NCBI RefSeq assembly: GCF_012222305.1
Contig: NZ_CP035730.1
Location: 620,001 to 684,000, forward strand
Origin: Sulfolobus sp. S-194
GTDB lineage: Archaea; Thermoproteota; Thermoprotei_A; Sulfolobales; Sulfolobaceae
Length of the DNA stretch: 64,000 nt
Direction: 5' to 3'
Shown piece by piece: positions 57,359-64,000 of this stretch. Below the pieces are notes generated by a model. That model was not told the origin of the DNA. It worked only from the letters and a program-made list of their open reading frames with translations, and searched no databases. Numbering within the stretch: position 1 is the first letter of the stretch; every line of letters begins with the position of its first letter. The position numbers and the translations under genes are program-made.

Positions 57359-58032
57359 TTTTGTTCACCACTTTTCTGAGACTCTTCAATGAAACTTACG
57401 TTAGTTACAGTCACCATATTCTCGCCGGGTCCTTTAGGTTGCTCTCTTAGTTCAATCTTATCGACACTTTTCATTGGTTTTGTGATTAATATTTCAACCC
57501 CATATACACCGGGTTTTAACATAGCTATTGCAATAGCTCTATCTACAATCTTATCTAGGAAAGCACCACTCTTATAGACAACTCCTTCTTTAAGTTTTTC
57601 GTATTTAGCTCTTTCAGAAGTAAGCTTGCCACTTATTATTATTTCTGCGCCTAGTGCTCCAGCATTCATAATTCTTCTCATTGATATAAAAGCTGCTCTT
57701 CTAAAATGGTATCCCTTTTCTAAGGCTATTGCTAACCTAAATGCCATTACTCTAGCATTAAGCTCTGGATTTTCCACGCTAGTAACAGTTATTTGAGGAT
57801 TATCTAGACCGAAATACCTCTCTAACATTTGAGCTAATTGTTTAATTGTTTTACCACCTTTTCCTATTATGAGTGCTGGCCTTCCAGCATAAATGATAAC
57901 TCTTGTGCCTATTGGTGTTTTAACTATTTCTACACCAGCATATTCAGCATTGTAAAATTGTTTAGCTAAATATTCATCTACCATTACTTTTGTCATAGAT
58001 CTTTGAAGAAAATATTTCTTTACTAAAACCAC
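57355..58032 (-). CDS. rps3: 30S ribosomal protein S3
   Basis: S3 lies at the mRNA entry. The 225-residue protein has a KH domain ([26 protein letters not shown]) and a C-terminal S3 domain ([28 protein letters not shown]). It follows L22 by three bases and overlaps L29. Confidence 0.95.
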   Translation of the reverse strand: MVLVKKYFLQRSMTKVMVDEYLAKQFYNAEYAGVEIVKTPIGTRVIIYAGRPALIIGKGGKTIKQLAQMLERYFGLDNPQITVTSVENPELNARVMAFRLAIALEKGYHFRRAAFISMRRIMNAGALGAEIIISGKLTSERAKYEKLKEGVVYKSGAFLDKIVDRAIAIAMLKPGVYGVEILITKPMKSVDKIELREQPKGPGENMVTVTNVSFIEESQKSGEQK

Positions 58033-58035
58033 ATT

Positions 58036-58506
58036 TTACACCTCTCCTAAGATAACTTCTATATGAGAAGTATATCTGTATTTACGTGTAGATCTTCCAA
58101 AAGCCCTTGGCATGTATCTCTTTAATACTATCCCCTTATGTGCCGCAATATGAACTATTTTCACATTCTCTAAATCTAATCCTTTAGAATTTGCGTTATT
58201 TTCAGCATTTTCTAGAACTTTAAGAACATATCTTATTGCTTTCTTGGGGTATCTACCACTTTTTACTTTCCATTTAGGAGAAATATTAGACCTGTGTGAA
58301 GCTCCGTGTGAGTGTTTCCAAAACGGCAATGCTTCTTTTTCCTCTAATACATTATTTAAAAATTGCTTTGCATCATTAAGCTTCATTCCCCTTATGGCTT
58401 TACATACATTATAAAGGTCTCTTATTGAAGCTGGAACATTTTTTATAACAGCTTTTGCTAACTTGTTTTCATCAATATCTAATTTAGGGTATATCCAACC
58501 GGCCAT
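58036..58506 (-). CDS. rpl22: 50S ribosomal protein L22
   Basis: L22 lines the exit tunnel. The 156-residue archaeal form has [46 protein letters not shown], and the tunnel-loop end [26 protein letters not shown]. It follows S19 by three bases. Confidence 0.95.
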   Translation of the reverse strand: MAGWIYPKLDIDENKLAKAVIKNVPASIRDLYNVCKAIRGMKLNDAKQFLNNVLEEKEALPFWKHSHGASHRSNISPKWKVKSGRYPKKAIRYVLKVLENAENNANSKGLDLENVKIVHIAAHKGIVLKRYMPRAFGRSTRKYRYTSHIEVILGEV

Positions 58507-58509
58507 TTT

Positions 58510-58932
58510 TCATCCCTTCATAGCTAGGAATAAGCTTGATCTTGTAGCCTTAAGTCCAGGCTCTCCATGTTCTACTTTCTTTGTGGTTATTGAGAATTCG
58601 CCTAGATAATGCCCTATCATTTCTGGAACTACTTGGAATTCTACGAATTCTTTTCCATTATAGACAGCAAATTTTAAACCAACCATTTCTGGTAAAATTA
58701 TCATATTCCTCACATGAGTCTTTATAGTTTTATTATACTTTCCTTCTCTCACATACTTTCGGATCTTTTCTAGTAACCTTCTTTGCTTATCTGAAAACCC
58801 TTTCTTTAATGATCTCCTTTGCCTAGAAGGTAATAATTTAATAAATTCGTCCATAGGCATGTTTAATAATTCGTCTAATGATTTTCCTCTATATCTAAAC
58901 TTTTTCCATTCAGGTGGGATTTCTAATGACAT
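58510..58932 (-). CDS. rps19: 30S ribosomal protein S19
   Basis: S19 forms part of the subunit head. The 140-residue archaeal protein has [19 protein letters not shown] at the N-terminus and [26 protein letters not shown] and [16 protein letters not shown], the conserved core. A 37-bp AT-rich gap separates it from L2. Confidence 0.95.
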   Translation of the reverse strand: MSLEIPPEWKKFRYRGKSLDELLNMPMDEFIKLLPSRQRRSLKKGFSDKQRRLLEKIRKYVREGKYNKTIKTHVRNMIILPEMVGLKFAVYNGKEFVEFQVVPEMIGHYLGEFSITTKKVEHGEPGLKATRSSLFLAMKG

Positions 58933-58969
58933 CGTATCACCTTAACAATATATATACAAATTTAAAAAT

Positions 58970-59686
58970 TCATGCACCTTCTTTTCTACCCGTTCTCCTT
59001 GCTGCAATATGACCAACTTTTCTGCCTGGAGGAGCATTTCTTGACACTGTCGACGGTCTACTTACGCTCTGATGCAAGCCACCACCATGTGGATGTGAAA
59101 CAGCGTTCATTGCTACTCCTCTTACATGTGGCCATTTCTTAGCTTTTACTTTGTACTTCCAGTAATTGTTACCAGCTTTTAATAACGGTTTTTCAGTTAC
59201 TCCTCCTCCAGCCACAACTCCAACTATAGCCCTTGCATTACTACTAACTTGAGCTATTTTCTCTGATGATAATTTCACTAGCACCTTATCACCTGTCTTT
59301 CCAACAACTACTCCATATGTTCCAGCAGATCTAGCAAATTTTCCTCCATCACCTCTAGTTTTTTCAATATTAGATATTATAGTTCCTTCTGGTACATTTC
59401 CTACTTCTACTATATTACCATTACTTATTGCAGCATTTTTACCAATCTGAATCTTTTGCCCTACCACTAGTCCCTGGACAGAAGGAACATAAAACTTTGT
59501 TCCATCATCTAATTTAATCAATGCCAATGGAGCGTTTGTCCCAGGATTATGTACAATATCAATTACTTTTCCTATATGTTCTCCTTCTATATTTGGTATT
59601 TTAGCCTTACTTACTCTTCTCCAGCTAGGGCTTCTAAAATTAATTCCTCCTCTTCCTGCCCTCTGTTGCAATAATTTCTTACCCAT
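58970..59686 (-). CDS. rpl2: 50S ribosomal protein L2
   Basis: L2 supports the peptidyl transferase centre. The 238-residue protein starts [21 protein letters not shown] and has the C-terminal active-site region [32 protein letters not shown] lies directly before the ATG at 59686, which I prefer to the upstream start at 59710. It follows L23 by ten bases. Confidence 0.95.
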   Translation of the reverse strand: MGKKLLQQRAGRGGINFRSPSWRRVSKAKIPNIEGEHIGKVIDIVHNPGTNAPLALIKLDDGTKFYVPSVQGLVVGQKIQIGKNAAISNGNIVEVGNVPEGTIISNIEKTRGDGGKFARSAGTYGVVVGKTGDKVLVKLSSEKIAQVSSNARAIVGVVAGGGVTEKPLLKAGNNYWKYKVKAKKWPHVRGVAMNAVSHPHGGGLHQSVSRPSTVSRNAPPGRKVGHIAARRTGRKEGA

Positions 59687-59696
59687 AATTTTCACC

Positions 59697-59945
59697 TCAT
59701 AATATTCCAAGTCTATGGGCTATATCACTTGCATTAAATTCTTTTTTAAGCTTTACATATGCCTTTTTTTCTCCTCTAATCGTTATTAAAGTATTTACTT
59801 TATCTACTTTCACATTAAACATTTTCTCTATTTCTCTTTTTATATCAGCTTTTGTTGCTTCTTTATTTACAATAATTGTCAGCGTATTTTGACTTTCAAT
59901 GAGTTTTATTGCTTTTTCTGTAGTAAGAAACTCTTTTATTATCAT
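59697..59945 (-). CDS. rpl23: 50S ribosomal protein L23
   Basis: L23 is at the tunnel exit and contacts the signal recognition particle. The 82-residue protein starts [20 protein letters not shown] and has [28 protein letters not shown], the family pattern. It overlaps the end of L4 by four bases. Confidence 0.94.
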   Translation of the reverse strand: MIIKEFLTTEKAIKLIESQNTLTIIVNKEATKADIKREIEKMFNVKVDKVNTLITIRGEKKAYVKLKKEFNASDIAHRLGIL

Positions 59946-60742
59946 AATGTTAACCTCCCATTAAATCTTTTACGTAATACGTCAATAGAAGATTTAGTAT
60001 AAATTGTTAATCTACCTGGATGTCCTCCTGGAGCAAGATGTATTACACTTAAATCATTTGCTACTGCTACATCAACTCCAGGGATATTACTTGCGGCCTT
60101 GACGAGTACAGGATTATTTTCATGAATTACAAATAACGGCCCTTTAGGTTCTTTATATTTTCTTCCTCTCATCTTACCTTTGCCAGATCTAATTCTAATT
60201 CTATCTTTAACTCTCTCTATATCTTCATAGACTTTCAAAGATTCTAACACCTCAGTTATTTCCTTGCTTTTAGTTAGTTTCACAATATCGTCAACTACAA
60301 TTATGGGAAGAGTATCAATTGAAAATACATGGCCTCTGTTTTTTACAAAGTTCATATTAGCAGTAGCACTTAGTGCACTTATAATTGCTAGTTTCTTTTC
60401 TTTCTTATTTACTTCTTCTTCTAATTTCTTTTCAACCGTTGGTGGAAAAGCTAATCTTCCTCCAACAGTATTTGGCGCTAGTGCAGCTTCACCAGTTGTC
60501 TTTACTCTCGGGACTCTAGCTAAACCTAGATTAATACCAAAACTTAGAGCTGAAGTTCTTTTACCAGCCATAGGATCTCTTCCTTTTGGTTGTAAAGCCC
60601 TTGTAAATTCTGCAATGAATACTCTTCTAATTAAATCTTTTCTAACGGGATAACTGAAGAAAATAGGTAATTCTATTTCTTCTACTTTATTTCCTTTTAG
60701 ATCAAAAACTTGAGCTTTTTTAGTTTGAAGCTCTAAATACAT
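59942..60742 (-). CDS. rpl4: 50S ribosomal protein L4
   Basis: L4 lines the exit tunnel. The protein is 266 residues with the start at 60742 ([20 protein letters not shown]), which has AGGGTG seven bases upstream; a GTG at 60751 would overlap L3. Characteristic blocks are [43 protein letters not shown] and [15 protein letters not shown]. It follows L3 closely. Confidence 0.95.
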   Translation of the reverse strand: MYLELQTKKAQVFDLKGNKVEEIELPIFFSYPVRKDLIRRVFIAEFTRALQPKGRDPMAGKRTSALSFGINLGLARVPRVKTTGEAALAPNTVGGRLAFPPTVEKKLEEEVNKKEKKLAIISALSATANMNFVKNRGHVFSIDTLPIIVVDDIVKLTKSKEITEVLESLKVYEDIERVKDRIRIRSGKGKMRGRKYKEPKGPLFVIHENNPVLVKAASNIPGVDVAVANDLSVIHLAPGGHPGRLTIYTKSSIDVLRKRFNGRLTL

Positions 60743-60747
60743 ATATT

Positions 60748-61779
60748 TCACCCTTGTTGACTATATAAATTAACATATGTTATCTTAGGTGCGGTTTGTG
60801 GTATCCAATTAGGTCTTATTGGGTATCTGAGGAATAATGGCCTTTTCTTTGCTCCAATTATTGAACCTTCTATAATTAGGAATGTATTTCTAACAATGCC
60901 GTAATTCACAAATCCCCCTTTAGGATTAATTTCGTTTGGATCATCAGAAATTTTTATAATCCTCTTATTATATTCAGTTCTCCTATGGAATCCCATTTGA
61001 CCTGGTTGTGGAACATAGCTTGGTGTGGAAAATGAAGGACCTCTAGTACCTATTTTCCTACTTCCTTTTCTATGCTTATGCCACCTAGGTAATTCTACCA
61101 CACTATATCTTTTTATTACGCCTTGAAATCCTTTTCCTTTAGTAACACCAATAATGTCAATTAATTGGCCTTCCTTAAACACATCTTTAACACTTAAAGG
61201 TTTGCCAAGAATATTTAAGACATAGTTTAGTTGTGCTTTTATGTCTCCTCCTCCTACTTGTACTTCGATTATTTCTGGTTTCTTTTTACCTAATGAAGGA
61301 ACCAGCTTAGGCTGCGTTGCAACAAGTACTCTTAAATATAGTATATCATTTAACTTATTATTTATTTCTTCCAATTTTCCTTTCATTCTTTCTTTATCTA
61401 TTTTTAGCCTAGTTACTTTTCTTTGTTGAATTAATTTTAAAAGATCTTCACTGAGATCTGCCCAATATTCTGTTAATGTTGTCGGTTCACCCTTAGGCCC
61501 CATTACATAAGCTCTAATAGCTAATGGAATTACAGGAGGTGTTTCTACAATACTAACTGGGACATAAATTTCTTTTCCATAATTAGGAGAAGTAGGCTTA
61601 TCATCAATCATAAAAATGTGAGTCATGCCCACCTTGTAACCTACAAAACCTAACAATTTTGGTTCATTAGACTGTATAGTAGGCCAGCTTCTAGGCGTAG
61701 GCAAAATTTCGCTAGCTCTTTTTCTTGGTCGTACACCTGCGGAACCTCTTCTTGGCGAAGCAAGCTTACGATGACCCAT
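60748..61779 (-). CDS. rpl3: 50S ribosomal protein L3
   Basis: L3 is an early assembly protein near the peptidyl transferase centre. The 343-residue archaeal protein starts [21 protein letters not shown] and has [20 protein letters not shown]-type [20 protein letters not shown] and [39 protein letters not shown]. It is the first gene of the ribosomal cluster, with its promoter directly upstream. Confidence 0.95.
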   Translation of the reverse strand: MGHRKLASPRRGSAGVRPRKRASEILPTPRSWPTIQSNEPKLLGFVGYKVGMTHIFMIDDKPTSPNYGKEIYVPVSIVETPPVIPLAIRAYVMGPKGEPTTLTEYWADLSEDLLKLIQQRKVTRLKIDKERMKGKLEEINNKLNDILYLRVLVATQPKLVPSLGKKKPEIIEVQVGGGDIKAQLNYVLNILGKPLSVKDVFKEGQLIDIIGVTKGKGFQGVIKRYSVVELPRWHKHRKGSRKIGTRGPSFSTPSYVPQPGQMGFHRRTEYNKRIIKISDDPNEINPKGGFVNYGIVRNTFLIIEGSIIGAKKRPLFLRYPIRPNWIPQTAPKITYVNLYSQQG

Positions 61780-61797
61780 TAATTTTCCCTCGTTCTC

Positions 61798-61826
61798 TCA
61801 TTTTTAAAAATCTCCGTATAAAAATG
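61798..61826 (-). promoter_or_regulatory. promoter region of the ribosomal protein cluster
   Basis: Two TATA-like elements are present on the minus strand: ATTTTTAAAAA near 61806, 26 bases before the L3 ATG (leaderless), and TTTTATACG near 61820, which would give a leader of about 15 bases with GAGGG as Shine-Dalgarno. Either could drive the more than 20 genes that follow. Confidence 0.55.
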
Positions 61827-61829
61827 TAT

Positions 61830-62573
61830 CTATCCTAAGATGAAATTAAGTATCGAAAGAGATGAAATTAAAGCTTCTTCGGCTCTGATATCTTTTACTC
61901 CTTGATTTGGCAAAAAATTGTAAACATACCTATTGTCATTAAATTGCTTTAATAACCCACCTGATGGGGGACCTACAATTAATGTTATTCCTTTTTTCTC
62001 GTATATATCTTTTATTTCACTTGAATATTTTACTGGATCTTTTCCAGATCTACTTGCGATTAGAAGATTTTCGAATTTTCCAATAATATCACTCTTATTT
62101 AGAAAATAAAACTTGAACCCATTATAGTAAGGGTAAAAATTATACTCTTTAATTCTTATAGGGCTAGAGTTTACTACCAAAATAACGTTAGATTTTGTAT
62201 TAATCTTACTTTCTAACCCAAAAAAACCATTAGAGCCTATTCTATATTCTCCTTCTATAGCTTCTTTTTCCACTATGTGAGCTGGGATATTTATAGGGTT
62301 AAGTAGACCTACTTTACTAAGCGTTTTTTTTATTTTTATTTCTTTCTTTAAATATGGTGGTTTAAGAGCATAATTACTTATATCAATAATAGCTCTTTTT
62401 ACATATTTGTTTCTTAAGTCATCTATCCAAAAAAGCTTTGAAACTCTAAAAATAGTTAAGGTTCTAATTATAAAGGACATTTTTAACGTAATTTCAGTTA
62501 AGCTTTTATCTGTTGAAAAAATTGATGTAAAAAGAATTACGTTTAACTCTTTCCTTCTTGGATAAGGAAACAT
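61830..62573 (-). CDS. SPOUT-family RNA methyltransferase (DUF171 type)
   Basis: The 247-residue protein belongs to the COG2106/PF02598 family, which has a deep trefoil knot that binds S-adenosylmethionine. The knot is seen in VGPPSGGLLKQF near residue 205 and in LPNQGVKDIRAEEALISSLSILN at the C-terminus. PAHIVEKEAIEGEYRIGSNG is an inserted small beta domain. The RNA target is unknown, although the position directly upstream of L3 suggests rRNA. ATG at 62573 is used; a TTG three bases upstream adds one residue. It overlaps the ileS stop by one base. Confidence 0.8.
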   Translation of the reverse strand: MFPYPRRKELNVILFTSIFSTDKSLTEITLKMSFIIRTLTIFRVSKLFWIDDLRNKYVKRAIIDISNYALKPPYLKKEIKIKKTLSKVGLLNPINIPAHIVEKEAIEGEYRIGSNGFFGLESKINTKSNVILVVNSSPIRIKEYNFYPYYNGFKFYFLNKSDIIGKFENLLIASRSGKDPVKYSSEIKDIYEKKGITLIVGPPSGGLLKQFNDNRYVYNFLPNQGVKDIRAEEALISSLSILNFILG

Positions 62574-64000
62574 CAAGATTTACTTACACCAATAATATAT
62601 TCTTCGTCCTCTATTTCCCATGGTAATATTAGTTCTCCTTTTGCTTCTCCTATAATAACTTCTTTGGCCCTAGTCTCTGATTTGATGTAATTAGTCCATT
62701 TCTTTAACATTTCTGTTCTTTCCTCTGGTGCTTTTATATACAACAGAATATAATCATTAATTTGTACATTAAGTTGTTTTCTCATAAACTGGATTCTTCT
62801 TATAATATCTCTAATTATTCCTTCTTCTTCCTCTTCTTTACTTATTTCTTTCTTTAGAACTACTACTCCCTTATCAAACCTAGCAGATACGTAACCTTCT
62901 TCAGTTTCTTCTAATATATTAACATGATTAACCTTTATTTGAAGTGGTTCTCCTTCTATTACAACTTCATGATTACCTTTAGCTATAATATCCGAAGCTA
63001 CTTTTTCTGAGTTATTTTCTATATATTCTATTATTTTGTTAGTAAGCCTCTTGAAATCGGGTCCAATCGTGCCTCTGTTCGGTGTGGCCTTAATTTTGCT
63101 GAACCTTCTATAGCCTTCTATTCCTCCAATTTCTACGTCTTTAGTATTTAATAAGAACTTTATTACTTCTTTTACATTATTGGCCATCTCAACGTCTATA
63201 TCCGAAACTAGAAATACGTATGCATTCTTTATTGGCCATCTTAATTTAATTCCCGCCTTAGCTCTAGCATTTAATCCAGCTTCTGCGATCTCTTTGCTTA
63301 GTTCAAATTCTTTTTCAATTTTATCATTTATGAATTCTTCTTTTACTTCTGGTAAGCTTTCCATGCTAATAGAATCCTTCTTATCTACTACAAAATCTTG
63401 GTATATCCGTTCAGTAGTAAACGGAATTACTGGGGATAAAAGTATTAGCGATCCTTTAAGAACCTCGTAAAGTACATAATACATTGCTATTTTATCTGGG
63501 TCATTGCTTTCATTCCAAGCCCTTTTTCTGACTAATCTTAGATAGAATCTGCTTATATCATCTATGATGAAACTTGTCATTTTATTTGCTAACTCATGGA
63601 CTTTGAAATCGTTCATACTTTCTTTCACTTCTTTTACAATTCTATTATATCTAGATAATAACCATAAATCTTCTGGTCGCAAATATTGTTTTAAATTGTC
63701 TAGATTATACATTCTTGGATCGAAGTTGTCCAAGTTCATATATGTTGATGCGAAAACATACACATTCCATACAATGTTTAAATCTCTTTTTGTCTGATCA
63801 AGTGCTTTCCAGGAGAACTTTGCATCTTCCCATGTAGTATTCCTAAGTAACCATAATCTCAAAACATCTCTACCATATTTTTCGCTTTCAGTTACTTGAG
63901 ATGGCTCTACGTAATTTCCAAGACTCTTATGCATTTCTCTACCTTGTTCGTCTAGCATAAATCCATGGACTAGAACTGCATTATATGGTGCTCTATCTAA
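62573..64000 (-). CDS. ileS: isoleucyl-tRNA synthetase, C-terminal part (incomplete at the window end)
   Basis: The frame stays open to base 64000, so the N-terminal catalytic domain is outside. The visible part starts with [14 protein letters not shown] and the KMSKS-equivalent MHKSLGN, which marks a class I synthetase of the Ile/Val/Leu group; [10 protein letters not shown] with VEPSQV fits archaeal IleS best. An anticodon-binding helical domain ([31 protein letters not shown]) and a C-terminal IleS extension ([21 protein letters not shown]) follow. It precedes the SPOUT gene with a one-base overlap. Confidence 0.9.
   Translation of the reverse strand, partial: LDRAPYNAVLVHGFMLDEQGREMHKSLGNYVEPSQVTESEKYGRDVLRLWLLRNTTWEDAKFSWKALDQTKRDLNIVWNVYVFASTYMNLDNFDPRMYNLDNLKQYLRPEDLWLLSRYNRIVKEVKESMNDFKVHELANKMTSFIIDDISRFYLRLVRKRAWNESNDPDKIAMYYVLYEVLKGSLILLSPVIPFTTERIYQDFVVDKKDSISMESLPEVKEEFINDKIEKEFELSKEIAEAGLNARAKAGIKLRWPIKNAYVFLVSDIDVEMANNVKEVIKFLLNTKDVEIGGIEGYRRFSKIKATPNRGTIGPDFKRLTNKIIEYIENNSEKVASDIIAKGNHEVVIEGEPLQIKVNHVNILEETEEGYVSARFDKGVVVLKKEISKEEEEEGIIRDIIRRIQFMRKQLNVQINDYILLYIKAPEERTEMLKKWTNYIKSETRAKEVIIGEAKGELILPWEIEDEEYIIGVSKS

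Overview
This window is a piece of a crenarchaeal chromosome of the order Sulfolobales. The evidence is an AT-rich sequence with TATA-type, often leaderless promoters; the RNA polymerase subunit Rpo13; two of the three subunits of the heterotrimeric PCNA; a TopR1-type reverse gyrase; a cbf5 gene interrupted by a 31-nt bulge-helix-bulge intron; an intron-containing tRNA-Ser; a CedA-type DNA-import cluster; and an SSV-type integrase split by integration into tRNA-Gly. The genus cannot be fixed from the sequence alone.

Region 1 (1-15.8 kb): the end of rps27ae runs into kae1-bud32-rdgB (tRNA t6A synthesis and nucleotide-pool cleaning). Next come an aldo-keto reductase, two A-type ATP synthase stalk genes, tRNA methyltransferase TrmI, two small regulators, S25e, a nitrilase-fold protein that lacks catalytic residues, reverse gyrase, the CDC48/VAT ATPase and phosphoglycerate mutase. 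Two C/D box sRNA candidates lie on the stop codons of the RHH gene and of apgM.

Region 2 (15.2-35.9 kb): dephospho-CoA kinase, spt4, rpo7, a PIN nuclease, aIF2-gamma and S6e, then cbiX, S15, the split methionine synthase pair, PCNA3 and CobB. A riboflavin operon follows (ribB-ribC-ribH-GTP cyclohydrolase III), coupled to an amidohydrolase that is a candidate for the pathway's missing deaminase. Then come PCNA1, rpo13, a membrane HerA/VirB4-type ATPase, an Lhr helicase, L14e, cbf5 with its intron, and a methyltransferase.

Region 3 (35.9-44.8 kb): intron-containing tRNA-Ser, the treT trehalose operon, a third C/D box sRNA candidate, then tRNA-Gly(CCC). An integrated plasmid of about 6.3 kb sits in this tRNA gene, bounded by 44-bp direct repeats and split integrase halves. 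Its cargo is an MCM-like helicase with an altered Walker B motif, RHH and AbrB regulators, several unknown genes, iteron-like repeats and a strong hairpin. It is visibly richer in G+C than the host DNA. Beyond it are a possible structured RNA and tRNA-Phe.

Region 4 (44.8-64 kb): archaemetzincin, archease and a three-gene membrane cluster matching cedA2-cedA-cedA1. The large ribosomal protein cluster follows on the minus strand, from L3 through S14, SecY, Adk and L34e to Cmk, including RNase P Rpp29. An SPOUT methyltransferase and the 3' part of ileS close the window.

Most genes are ordinary information-processing and cofactor genes in tight operons. The accessory content is the integrated plasmid, and the system of most biological interest is the Ced-type DNA transfer machinery.
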